The notes under the pieces are model-generated. The model was not told where the DNA came from and made no database searches. It worked only from the letters and a program-made list of their open reading frames with translations. Positions 34,459-44,002 of a stretch of 64,000 nt of DNA are shown piece by piece. The stretch spans positions 62,001 through 126,000 of the forward strand of contig NZ_JAHZMO010000004.1 of assembly GCF_020748185.1 (NCBI RefSeq), read 5' to 3'. This stretch comes from Terrisporobacter petrolearius. GTDB taxonomy: Bacteria > Bacillota > Clostridia > Peptostreptococcales > Peptostreptococcaceae. Made by a program: the position numbers and the translations under genes. How positions within the stretch are numbered: position 1 is the first letter of the stretch; each line of letters opens with the position of its first letter.

Positions 34459-36417
34459 ATGAAAAAAATAAATAGGCTGCTAATAATATTATTAATAATA
34501 TTGCTAAGTTCAGTTACCAATATTTATGGAGAAATAAAAGATAATGAGGGAGTACACAATATTCTTTTAATAAACTCCTATGATATAGATAATAAATGGG
34601 AAAATAGCATAAAAGACGGGTTCAAAGAATCCACAAAAGATAACCATAACATTAATATAAAAACTGAGTATTTAGATATTAGGAATAATAATAATGAGAA
34701 ATATTTGAGAGATTTTGAGAAATTATTAAATACAAAACATAAAGATAGTAACTTTGATATGGTGGTTACAGTAGACGACGAAGCATTCAATCTGGCTAGG
34801 AAAGGTTTGCTCGATGAAGATAGTATCTTTTACAAAAAAATAATTGTTACAACTGGTGTTAGTGAAATAATAAACCTTTCGCCTGAAGAGAAAAAATATA
34901 TAACAGGCTTTATGGATGGCAGATCAAAAATAGAACTAATTAAAATAATTACACGTCTTCAGCCAGAAATAAAAAAAATAAATGTTTTGATTGATGATAC
35001 CGGTTATTGCAAAAATATAAAAGATAAATTATTGAGAAATAGATATTTATTAGATAATCATATAAATTTAAATTTTATTGAAATTAAATATAAAGACGAA
35101 ATACTTGGTAAAATTAAAAATATGGATGAAAATAATGAAGCCTTATTAATATGTGGAGTATTTAAAGATAAAAGTACTTACTATTATGCTAATTGTGAGG
35201 AATTAATCAGAAAAATAAATGAAATAAAACATATACCAATATATACAAGTAGAGAAGACTATATAGGTAAAGGTGTTATAGGTGGTTATATTGATATAGG
35301 AAGTGAATATGGACAATCTCTTGGGAAAATGGTTTTGAAAATATATAAAGAAGAAGGTATATCTTCAGTACCATTTATAAATAGAGTAGGCGCTAATTAT
35401 ATGGTTGATTATGAGCAAATATATAAATACAATATAAATCCATCTGATCTTCCAGAAGAGACAGTTGTAGTTAATAGAAAACCTCATGAATTGTTAATTA
35501 CAAAAAATGAAAGAATGCAGATGCTTTTAATTATACTATTTTTACTTATTACCATGGCATATATAATTACAATGATGTTTAAACATAGAAAAAACAATAT
35601 AAAAAATAAAAAATTATATGATATTGCTAAGGAAAGAGAGCAATTAAAAACTGATTTTATAGTAAATATGAGCCATGAGTTAAGAACACCTTTGAATATA
35701 ATAAGTAGTGCATCCACTTTGCTAGAGATGAAAGTAAATAGAAATGAAGAAGTAAAAAAAGAATATATATTAGATAAAGTTGAGAGAATCAACCAAAACA
35801 GCAACAGACTAAGAAGACTTATAAACAATTTAATAGATATTACAAAATTTGACTCAGGTTTTTATGAATGTAGATGTAAAAACGAAAATATAGTTTATGT
35901 GGTAGAAGATATAGTATTTGCAACAGTTGATTATGCAAATGAGAAAGATATAGAAATATTATTTGATACAGATGCAGAAGAAATAATAACTTCTATAGAC
36001 AAAGAAAAAATAGAAAGGGTTATTTTGAACCTGCTTTCCAATGCCATAAAATATACTAATAAAAATGGGAGAATAGAAGTTCATATAAAACATGACAACA
36101 AATTCGTCTATATTAGTATAAAAGATAATGGTATAGGAATACCAAAAGAAAAAGTAGGTCAAATATTCCATAGATTCTATCAAGTAGATTCTATTTTATC
36201 TAGAAAAAACGAAGGTAGTGGAATTGGACTTTGTATAGTAGATGAAATAATTAAATTACACAATGGTAAAGTTAAAATTGATAGTGAAGAAAACAAAGGA
36301 ACTACTTTTGAAATAACTTTAAATCTTTCTAATGATGATCGTATAGACGGCGATATGGATAATAAAACTGACAGAAATATTAACGATGTAGTAAAAATTG
36401 AAATGGCAAATATATAA
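34459..36417 (+). CDS. Sensor histidine kinase with a periplasmic-binding-protein-like sensor
   Basis: A 652-residue protein. A signal peptide or helix (residues 7-22) is followed by an extracellular domain of about 310 residues patterned like ABC_sub_bind proteins (ILLINSYDIDNKWENSIKDG, MVVTVDDEAFNLARKGL, YTSREDYIGKGVIGGYIDIG). A membrane helix (about 352-371) leads to NMSHELRTPLN (His at residue 406) and the HATPase motifs NLLSNAIKYTNKNGRI, DNGIGIPKEKV and GSGIGLCIVDEI. Such sensors bind small ligands directly outside the cell. The catalytic half resembles that of the 31753 kinase, suggesting duplication with sensor exchange. No regulator gene is adjacent. Confidence 0.9.
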   Translation: MKKINRLLIILLIILLSSVTNIYGEIKDNEGVHNILLINSYDIDNKWENSIKDGFKESTKDNHNINIKTEYLDIRNNNNEKYLRDFEKLLNTKHKDSNFDMVVTVDDEAFNLARKGLLDEDSIFYKKIIVTTGVSEIINLSPEEKKYITGFMDGRSKIELIKIITRLQPEIKKINVLIDDTGYCKNIKDKLLRNRYLLDNHINLNFIEIKYKDEILGKIKNMDENNEALLICGVFKDKSTYYYANCEELIRKINEIKHIPIYTSREDYIGKGVIGGYIDIGSEYGQSLGKMVLKIYKEEGISSVPFINRVGANYMVDYEQIYKYNINPSDLPEETVVVNRKPHELLITKNERMQMLLIILFLLITMAYIITMMFKHRKNNIKNKKLYDIAKEREQLKTDFIVNMSHELRTPLNIISSASTLLEMKVNRNEEVKKEYILDKVERINQNSNRLRRLINNLIDITKFDSGFYECRCKNENIVYVVEDIVFATVDYANEKDIEILFDTDAEEIITSIDKEKIERVILNLLSNAIKYTNKNGRIEVHIKHDNKFVYISIKDNGIGIPKEKVGQIFHRFYQVDSILSRKNEGSGIGLCIVDEIIKLHNGKVKIDSEENKGTTFEITLNLSNDDRIDGDMDNKTDRNINDVVKIEMANI

Positions 36418-36419
36418 CT

Positions 36420-36470
36420 ATAAAGCTACTAAATTTGTATATGATATACTTATTTAGTAGCTTTATTTAA
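36420..36470 (+). terminator. Terminator of the second histidine kinase
   Basis: ATAAAGCTACTAAA pairs with TTTAGTAGCTTTAT; the loop is 19 bases. Confidence 0.85.
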
Positions 36471-36497
36471 TGTAAAAGGGGTATAAGGGGAAAACTT

Positions 36498-37718
36498 ATG
36501 AAGAGAAAAGAAATACTGGAAAAACTTATGTTACAAATAAATAAAGGAAACCATATTGTTGGTGTGACAACAGGATCTGGTATGACAGCAAAGTACTCAG
36601 AAAATGCTGGTGCAGACTTTCTTTTGGCTCTTAGCTCAGCAAAATTTCGGCAAATGGGAAGAGGAGTATTAGCAAGTTTTTTACCCTATTGTAATAGCAA
36701 TGATTTGGTCATGGAATTTGGATCAAAAGAAATAATACCCTTAGTCAAAAATATACCTGTAATATTTGGAGTAAATGCTACTGATCCTACTAAAAATATG
36801 GATACTTACTTAAATAAAATAATTGAAAATGGTTTTTCTGGTGTGAACAATTACCCCTCAATTGGACTTATTGATGGCAAGTTTAGAGAAGCTCTTGAAG
36901 AATCAGGATGCACTTATTTATTAGAGGTTGATTTAATTAAAAAAGCACATCATAAAGGTTTATTTACTATAGCATTTGTATTTGATGAAACACAAGCTAA
37001 GCAAATGATTGAAGCAGGAGCTGATGCTATATGTGTACATCTAGGATTTACAGAAGAAGGTTTATTAGGAGATGAAAAAAATTTTTCACTGGAATTTGTA
37101 AAGACAAAAATGGAAAAAATATTTAATAAATGTAATGAGATAAATCCTTATATAATTAAACTGATTTATGGTGGGCCTATTAAAACTCCATTAGATATTA
37201 AATACATGTACAGTAATGAAAATTTAATGGGATATATTGGTGGTTCACCCTTTGACAGAATACCATTAGAAAAAGCAATTACAAAAACAGTAAAAAGTTT
37301 TAAAGTATCTTCTAATGTGGATGAAGATGACCTAATAAGTAAAAAACTAGATAAAATCAAAGGGAATTGTAATTATGTTGAATATATAAAAGAATATGTT
37401 GATAAAAATTATATGAATGACATATCTTTTTCAGATTTAGCTAAATCAGTTCACGTATCTAGAAGTTATTTGAGTAGTTTATTTAAAAGAGAAGTAGGTT
37501 GTAGTTTTACAGAATATTTAGTAAACTTTAGGATAAACAAAGCAACTGACATACTAAATAAAAAAGATATACCCTTATCAACAGTAGCTGCATTGGTGGG
37601 TTACAATGATTATTCTCAGTTTAGTAAAATGTTTAAAAAGTATAAAGGATACTCCCCAATAAAACATAAACACAAAAAGTTAGAACATAAAGACATTTAC
37701 TTAGAAAATGAAAAATAA
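36498..37718 (+). CDS. PEP-hydrolase-type TIM barrel fused to an AraC-type DNA-binding domain
   Basis: A 406-residue protein. Residues about 1-275 follow the phosphoenolpyruvate hydrolase-like TIM barrel (PF09370 type): NHIVGVTTGSGMTAKYSENAGADF, NYPSIGLIDGKFREALEE and GADAICVHLGFT. Residues about 300-395 carry two AraC helix-turn-helices: SFSDLAKSVHVSRSYLSSLF and STVAALVGYNDYSQFSKMFK. This suggests that the barrel senses a small metabolite and controls transcription, probably of the two genes that follow (37806 and 38376), the second of which is a homologous barrel. The ATG lies 14 bases after AAAAGGGGTATAAGGGG. Confidence 0.9.
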   Translation: MKRKEILEKLMLQINKGNHIVGVTTGSGMTAKYSENAGADFLLALSSAKFRQMGRGVLASFLPYCNSNDLVMEFGSKEIIPLVKNIPVIFGVNATDPTKNMDTYLNKIIENGFSGVNNYPSIGLIDGKFREALEESGCTYLLEVDLIKKAHHKGLFTIAFVFDETQAKQMIEAGADAICVHLGFTEEGLLGDEKNFSLEFVKTKMEKIFNKCNEINPYIIKLIYGGPIKTPLDIKYMYSNENLMGYIGGSPFDRIPLEKAITKTVKSFKVSSNVDEDDLISKKLDKIKGNCNYVEYIKEYVDKNYMNDISFSDLAKSVHVSRSYLSSLFKREVGCSFTEYLVNFRINKATDILNKKDIPLSTVAALVGYNDYSQFSKMFKKYKGYSPIKHKHKKLEHKDIYLENEK

Positions 37719-37805
37719 TAGTATAGATATAAGGTTAATTTTGGTAGTAAAAATTACAAAATTTATACTAATTTGACAAAATGAATTAGAAGGAGAGAAT
37801 TATGG

Positions 37806-38330
37806 ATGAAAACCGTTGCAATTGCAGGTCCCTTTGATGCAAAGGGTACGGAATATCTATATGCCAAAGAGCTAATTGAAAGTTTAGAACTAAATGCTTA
37901 TACAATACATACAGGCGTATCTAAATCAACTTTCAAACCTGATATTTCCAACGAAGAAGTAGTAAAAGCAGCAGGAAGAAGCATGAAAGTTCTTGCTCAA
38001 GAAAAAAACCTAGAATTGACAACAGAAGTTTTATCAAAGGGAATGGAAAATTTAATACCTAAACTTTACGAGGAAGGAAAATTTAATGGAATTATTTTTT
38101 TTGCAGGTTCTAGAGAAACTTCATTAATAACACCTGCAATGAAGGCATTACCTATTGATGTGCCAAAGCTTATGATATCAAAAGATTCATCTGAAGACAC
38201 ACCGCAATACGTGGGCAAAAGTGACATTGCCATGATGCCGACAATTGTGGATGTAGATAAATCCAATTATACTTCTACAAAAATAGCAGTTTTTACAATT
38301 GCTGGAATGCTTAAATTTGAGAATAATTAA
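37806..38330 (+). CDS. Tm-1-like/UPF0261 N-terminal domain protein
   Basis: A 174-residue protein opening TVAIAGPFDAKGTEYLYAKE, with FAGSRETSLITPAMKALPID and a final KIAVFTIAGM, the N-terminal nucleotide-binding-like domain of the Tm-1/UPF0261 family. Typical members are about 400 residues and carry a second domain. Here the protein ends cleanly at the domain border, 45 bases before the next gene, so it is either a single-domain form or has lost its second half. Tm-1-like genes are often paired with PEP-hydrolase-type barrels, as here. The function of the pair is unknown. Confidence 0.82.
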   Translation: MKTVAIAGPFDAKGTEYLYAKELIESLELNAYTIHTGVSKSTFKPDISNEEVVKAAGRSMKVLAQEKNLELTTEVLSKGMENLIPKLYEEGKFNGIIFFAGSRETSLITPAMKALPIDVPKLMISKDSSEDTPQYVGKSDIAMMPTIVDVDKSNYTSTKIAVFTIAGMLKFENN

Positions 38331-38375
38331 TAATTTAATATATAGAAATTAGAAAACTAACTGGAGGAAAATTCA

Positions 38376-39208
38376 ATGAATAAGATGACAAGAAAAGAAA
38401 TTATTAACAAGTTTAATGAAGATGTAATCAAGGGAAAATACTAGTGGGAGTTGGGGCTGGAACAGGCACTACAGCTAAAAGTATTGAAGCCGGGGGCGCA
38501 GACATGCTTATCATCTATAACTCAAGTAGATATAGAATGGCAGGGCGTGGACAACTGGCAGGATTAATATCCTATGGAGATGCAAACCAAATCGTTTTAG
38601 ATATGGGAGCAGAAATACTACCAGTTGTACAAAACACGCCTGTTCTAGCTGGTGTATGTGGCACAGATCCATTTAGACTAATGGACATGTTTTTAAATCA
38701 ATTAAAAGAGCAAGGATTTAGTGGAGTTCATAACTTCCCAACAGTAGGATTAATAGATGGTGTTTTTAGACAAAGCTTAGAAGAAACGGGAATGGGCTAC
38801 GACTTAGAAGTTGACATGATAAATAAAGCTCATAATCTAGACATGCTTACAACTCCTTTTGTATTTGATCCACAGCAAGCAAGAAAAATGGCAGAGGCAG
38901 GAGCAGACATATTGATTGCTCATATGGGATTAACTACAAAAGGAACAATAGGGGTAAAAACAACTCTTACTTTACAAGAGTGCGTTGAAAAAATAGAAAC
39001 TATAATTAAAGCAGGAAAAGAAGTTAATCCAGATATAATGTTTCTTTGTTGTGGGGGACCTATATTAGAACTAGAAGACGTTAGTTATATAATAGAAAAA
39101 GTGGAAAGCATAGATGGCTTCTTACTAACTTCACATCTAGATAAAATTCAAACAACAAAAGCCATTGAGGATGAAGTAGCATCATTTAAAACTATAAGAA
39201 AAAAATAA
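38376..39208 (+). pseudogene. PEP-hydrolase-type TIM-barrel gene with a one-base frameshift
   Basis: The start ATG at 38376 follows GGAGGAAA and reads MNKMTRKEIINKFNEDVIKG, then hits a TAG at 38442. Adding one A to the AAAA run at 38437-38440 restores a continuous frame into VGVGAGTGTTAKSIEAGGAD and through NFPTVGLIDGVFRQSLEETG to 39208 (about 277 residues). The open part from 38444 covers nearly the whole barrel. The family is the same as the barrel of the 36498 regulator. It is either a recent inactivation, a phase-variable A run, or a sequencing error. Confidence 0.85.
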
Positions 39209-39230
39209 AATTTTAGAACCTTACTCATTT

Positions 39231-39268
39231 ATACTGAAATATAAAATTATATTTCAGTATTTTATTTT
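39231..39268 (+). terminator. Terminator after the TIM-barrel gene
   Basis: ATACTGAAATATA pairs with TATATTTCAGTAT, followed by TTTATTTT. Confidence 0.88.
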
Positions 39269-39306
39269 GCAATAATTGTAATTAACAGTAAATAAAGGTT
39301 TTATAT

Positions 39307-39314
39307 GCTATAAT
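39307..39314 (+). promoter_or_regulatory. Extended -10 promoter element for the TPR-Hsp70 unit
   Basis: TGC TATAAT ending at 39314 is an extended -10 about 44 bases before the TPR start codon; no good -35 is visible at the usual spacing. Confidence 0.45.
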
Positions 39315-39357
39315 ATTTTTCACAAGGGAATGTATAACAATATGTGAGGAGAAAATT

Positions 39358-41155
39358 ATGAAGATATTCCTTTAGAAATTCTTCCTAGGGATATAGATAC
39401 TTTAGAGTGGAAAGCAAGAATACTTTACAAGCAAAAAAAGCTTAAAGAAGTTGTAGATTTTAGTGATGAAATAATAAGATTTAACCCTGAAAATCAAGTA
39501 ATACAAAGGCTAAAAGCAAAAGTATTATATGATATGGGTGATTTTACTAGATCTTTTGAAGTATGTGAAGAAATGTTAGAGATATATAAATATCAAATCT
39601 TCCCTTACGTGCAAAAATCAAGAATATTAGTTGAAGTGGAAGAAATTGATGATGCTATGGAAATATTAAACTTTCTAGAAAAAGAAGAAGTAGAATCTGA
39701 AAGTATTAATTTTATAAAAGGACTTATAGCATATTGTAAAGATGACATAGAAAGTGCTAAAGAAATTTTTGAAGATATAGTAGAAAAAATTGAGTCAAAC
39801 AAAGATACATTTATAGAGTTTAAAGAAGAGGTTTATTTATATTATATAAAATGTACTTACAAAGACAAAAAGCCAGAAGACATAATAAGGTTGGCGAATA
39901 AGGGACTGGAATATGACAGCAAAAACATGGAACTTATGTATTACAAAGGGTGGTATCTATTAGAATTAGATAAATTGGATGAAGCACAAGAGATATATGA
40001 AGAGTTAGACATCATAGATGAAGGAAATTCATACTCAAAGACTAAATTAGGTGATATTCACAGGCTAAGAGGAAATTTTGAGAAGGCACTAGAGTACTAT
40101 ACTAAACAGATAGAATTGGAATATGATGATGAAGACTATTTTGATAGAATAACTTTAAATATAGACCTATACAATTTTGACAGTGTATACGAAGATTTAA
40201 CTTATTTGGAAAGAGCCATGCCAGAAAGTCCAAGGGTATATGATGACTTAGGAATATACTATAATATGCTAGATAAACCTGAAGAAGCTTTAAAATACTA
40301 CTTAAAAGCAAAGGCAATAGAAGATAAAAATGAAGTAAAAGAACTTAGATATTTAAATTTCAGAGTAGCAAAAATATATAGAAGACTTGGAATGTACCAA
40401 GAGGCTATTAAATGTTATGAGGAAGATTATGAAAGAAGTAAAGAAGATGATGATTTATATGAAATATATGCACTATATATGCAAATTGCACAGTTTAAAA
40501 AGGGTGAAGAATATTTAAAAAAATATTTAAAAGCAATAAACTTATTTAAACTTAGTGTGAAGTATAGATATAAAATTGCCATGATGCTTTGGGAAAGTAA
40601 TAGACTATCAGAGGCAAAAAACGCTTTTCGCTAATACTCTCTGATGATAGCGAAATAAATATGGATAAAGGTAGATTTTACTATTATACTAATAATTTAA
40701 AAAAGGCATTATCTTATATTGAAAAAGCTATAGAAATTGATAATAGTTTCGGTGAAGAACCTAACAAAAATAATTTTATAATTGCAGGTAGAATATGTTT
40801 TAAATTAGGATATGAAGACAAAGCCATTAATTATGGAAAAAAGGTACTAAGATTACTACCAAAGGATTTGGAAAGTAAAAAAGACTTAATTCCTCTTATG
40901 TATAAGTATGCAGGAGGCGCTTATGCAATTTGTAGAGAATATGAAAAAGCTGAAGAATACTTAAAAAAAGCATTGGAAGGACCTAAATGTATGCATTGTG
41001 AAAAATATAAGTGTATAGATGCAATAGTAGAGCTTATTCACTTGGAGATTTTAAAAGGTAATATGGATAAAGCTAGAGAGTATTTAGAAGAAGGAAGAAA
41101 AATAGATCCATCAGATATTGATATAATTGGTTTTGAAAAAATACTAAGCTGTTAA
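39358..41155 (+). pseudogene. TPR-repeat protein gene with two frameshifts
   Basis: GAGGAG precedes ATG 39358, but the frame stops at 39373. One added A after the ATG gives MKDIPLEILPRDIDTLEWKA and joins the frame that runs to 40634. There the frame ends in EAKNAFR; one more A in the run at 40617-40622 continues it as KKRFSLILSDDSE into DKGRFYYYTNNLKKALSYIE to 41155. The restored protein has about 600 residues made of tetratricopeptide repeats (for example NFEKALEYYTKQIELEYDDE and YEKAEEYLKKALEG). It ends 11 bases before the Hsp70 gene and probably served with it as a chaperone pair. Confidence 0.82.
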
Positions 41156-41166
41156 GAGGTGAGAAA

Positions 41167-42752
41167 ATGATAATAGGAATAGATTTGGGAACAACAAACA
41201 GTTTAGCTTGTTATTTCAATGAAGGAGAAACAAAAATACTATATCCTCAATTAAGTGTAGATGTGTTTAAAAGAAGTATGGGTACAAATAAAGAATTTGT
41301 ACTAGGAGATAAGAAATTTAAAGCAGAAGAATTATCTTCATTTATACTAAAATATATAAAAGAAGACGTGGAATTCTACTTAGGGAAAAGTGTGGAAGAA
41401 GCAATAATAAGTGTTCCAGCTTATTTCAACGATGAACAAAGAAAAGCAACAAAAAAAGCATGTGAACTTGCAGGTTTAAAAGTTGAGCGAATCATAAGTG
41501 AACCTACTGCAGCGGCAATTGCCTACGGTATAGATAAAAGAGATGATAATACTAGATTTTTAGTATTTGATTTAGGGGGAGGAACATTTGATATATCAAT
41601 CATTGAGATGTATGGCAGTATAATGGAAGTAAGAGCAGTAGCTGGAGACAATTTCATAGGTGGAGAAGATTTCACAGATATACTTTATAGAATGTTTTTA
41701 GACAAAGTTAAATTAAAAGAAGAAGATTTAAGTAAAAAAAGCATATCTCATATAAAAAAGCAATGTGAAAAAGGTAAGATAGAATTTAGCTCTAGGAAAG
41801 CTGTTAAAATAAGATGCAACGTAGAAGGTGAAATTTATGAAACAAGTATAAATATGGATGATTATGAAAAATCTTGTGAGCTTATTTTATCTAAACTAAA
41901 AAAAACTATAGAAAAAAGTTTAAAGGATGCAAAAATAAAATTAAATCAAATAGATGAAATTATATTAATAGGAGGTGCAACAAAACTACCTATTATAAGA
42001 AAATTTGTAGGGAAAATATTCTCTAGACTGCCAAATACAAGTATAAATCCAGATGAGGCTGTAGCAATGGGAGCAGCCTTACAAGGAGCAATGAGAGAAA
42101 GAAATAAATTCATAAAAGAAGTAATACTTACAGATGTATGTCCTTTCTCCCTTGGAACAGAAGTTATAATAAATTCATCAAATAATAGATACAATGAAAC
42201 ATATTTCTGTCCAATAATTGAAAGAAATATAACTATTCCTGTAAGTAGAACAGAAACTTTTTATACTGCTAATGACAACCAAAGCAAAGTTGTAGTTGAA
42301 ATAATTCAAGGAGAAAGTAGATTAGTAAAAAATAATCTAAAACTTGGACAAATAACGGTAAACGTACCGAGAAGAAAAGCTGGTGAAGAATCTATAGATG
42401 TGACATATACTCCCTTTTAGAAGTAATAGTGAAAGTAAACTCCAGTGGAGAAAAGAAAAGAGTTATAATTCAAAAACAAGAGGAAAAAATCACCGAGGAA
42501 GAAGCTAATGCTAGATTTGAAGAATTAAGCTATTTAAAAATTCATCCTAGGGAAAATGAAAAAAACAAAGAAGTACTTTCTAGGGGAGAAAGAATGTACG
42601 AAGAAAGTACAGGTGAATATAGGGAAATAATTAACTCAGCATTAATAGAATTTGGAAATATTCTTGATAGACAAGATAAAATTCACATTGAAAATGGAAG
42701 AGAAAAATTAAATGACATACTAAATGATATAGAATTTGAACAACTATATTAA
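41167..42752 (+). pseudogene. Hsp70 (DnaK/HscC-like) gene with two deletions
   Basis: [19 protein letters not shown] starts a typical Hsp70 ATPase domain. [28 protein letters not shown] and [11 protein letters not shown] are present. Between about residues 21 and 30 the chain jumps from the phosphate-binding region to VFKRSMGT, lacking roughly 35-40 residues that DnaK has there. At 42410-42420 the frame ends in DVTYTPF-stop, whereas the next frame from about 42412 reads [19 protein letters not shown], the continuation of the substrate-binding domain; some bases of the DxNG turn are missing. The C-terminal part, with YLKIHPRENEKNKEVLSRGE, runs to 42752. Both the gene and its TPR neighbour are therefore broken. 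Confidence 0.82.
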
Positions 42753-42801
42753 TTTTATTTCAGGTAAATTATATAATTTACTAGATAAAAGGGGGAATAT
42801 T

Positions 42802-43398
42802 ATGAGTCATATTAAAGTTATAAAAAAAGAGGAACTTTCAACAAGTAAGTGGTCAGGTGGAAGGACTACTGAGCTTTATATTTATCCAGAAAATGAACTT
42901 TATGAAAATAGAAATTTTAAATTTAGAATCAGCTCAGCAAAAGTTGATTTGGAAGAGTCTACTTTTACCAAACTACCAAATATAAAAAGAAAAATTATGA
43001 TATTAGATGGAAAACTTAAATTAGTACATGAAAATCACCATGAAATTACTCTTGAAAAGTTTGATCAAGACACTTTTTATGGGCATTGGAATACTAAAAG
43101 CTATGGAAAAGTAACAGACTTTAACTTAATGTTAAATGAAAATACTGATGGTATAATAGAACATATAAATTTGAAAAATCATATAACTTTTGAACAGAAT
43201 AATAAGGATAAATATGAAAATTTAACAGAAGTTTTCTATATTGTAAAAGGTAAAATAAATATAAGTATAGATTATGAAAGTGAATTATTAAAAAATGGTG
43301 ATGTAGCTATAATAAAAAATAGTGACAAACTAAATGTTAAGCTAGAAAATAATGACACATTTAACTCACATATAATAAGAACAAAAGTAAATTATTAA
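42802..43398 (+). CDS. HutD/Ves family cupin-fold protein
   Basis: A 198-residue protein starting at ATG 42802 behind GGGGGAAT; the upstream extension overlaps the Hsp70 remnant. WSGGRTTELYIYPEN near the N-terminus and FRISSAKVDLEESTFTKLP follow the HutD/Ves pattern, a bicupin linked to histidine use in proteobacteria. IKRKIMILDGKLKLVHENHH continues the first cupin. No hut genes are nearby, so the role here is open. It is transcribed with the next gene, 51 bases away. Confidence 0.82.
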   Translation: MSHIKVIKKEELSTSKWSGGRTTELYIYPENELYENRNFKFRISSAKVDLEESTFTKLPNIKRKIMILDGKLKLVHENHHEITLEKFDQDTFYGHWNTKSYGKVTDFNLMLNENTDGIIEHINLKNHITFEQNNKDKYENLTEVFYIVKGKINISIDYESELLKNGDVAIIKNSDKLNVKLENNDTFNSHIIRTKVNY

Positions 43399-43449
43399 AA
43401 CTTATTATATAGTAAAAGTAAAAAATTATTAAGTTATGGAGGTAAATTT

Positions 43450-43965
43450 ATGTTGGAAATATTAAAAAATAGAAGAAGTATAAGAAAGTTCACAGAAGAA
43501 AAAATATCAAAAGAAGATTTAAATAAAATATTAAAGGCTGGCTTATTTGCACCTTCATCAAAGGGGAAAAATCCAGTAGAGATGATAGTTGTGGAAGATA
43601 AAAAAACAATATTACAACTGGAAACTTGTAAAAAGCATGGTACTTTACCATTAAAAACTGCACCACTTGTTATTGCAATTATAGCTGATAGTGAGTTAAG
43701 CGATGTTTGGGTAGAAGACGCTTCCATAGTTTCTATTCTAATTCAGCTAGAAGTGGAAAAATTAGGATTAGGATCTACTTGGATTCAAATGAGAAAAAGA
43801 GAATCCACAGAAAAGGATTCTGAGGAAGCTGTAAGAGAAGTTCTTAATATTGGGCAGAAATACGGGGTTTTATCCCTTGTAGCTATTGGACATAAAGATG
43901 AAGAAAAAAATCCTTATGATGATTGTCACTTGAATTTTGATAAAGTTCACTATGATAAATTTTAA
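43450..43965 (+). CDS. Nitroreductase family FMN-dependent oxidoreductase
   Basis: A 171-residue protein with the FMN-binding opening NRRSIRKFTEEKISKEDLNK, the APSSKGKNPVEMIVVED loop (about residues 34-50) and the C-terminal GLGSTWIQMRKRES. The length is typical of the short nitroreductases. It reduces nitro compounds or quinones with NAD(P)H; the natural substrate is unknown. The ribosome site is GGAGGTAA. Confidence 0.88.
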   Translation: MLEILKNRRSIRKFTEEKISKEDLNKILKAGLFAPSSKGKNPVEMIVVEDKKTILQLETCKKHGTLPLKTAPLVIAIIADSELSDVWVEDASIVSILIQLEVEKLGLGSTWIQMRKRESTEKDSEEAVREVLNIGQKYGVLSLVAIGHKDEEKNPYDDCHLNFDKVHYDKF

Positions 43966-44002
43966 CTAAAAATATAAACTAAATATCAAAAGGATAAGAC
44001 TT

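Noticed and set aside
40661-41155. A separate TPR gene starting at ATG 40661
   Set aside because: There is no ribosome site, and one extra A in the run at 40617-40622 joins it without gap to the preceding TPR frame.
42429-42752. An independent 107-residue gene
   Set aside because: Its sequence is the C-terminal part of Hsp70 and continues the broken 41167 frame.
41167-42752. The housekeeping dnaK
   Set aside because: There is no grpE/dnaJ/hrcA context or CIRCE element, the gene is broken, and the sequence fits a secondary Hsp70.
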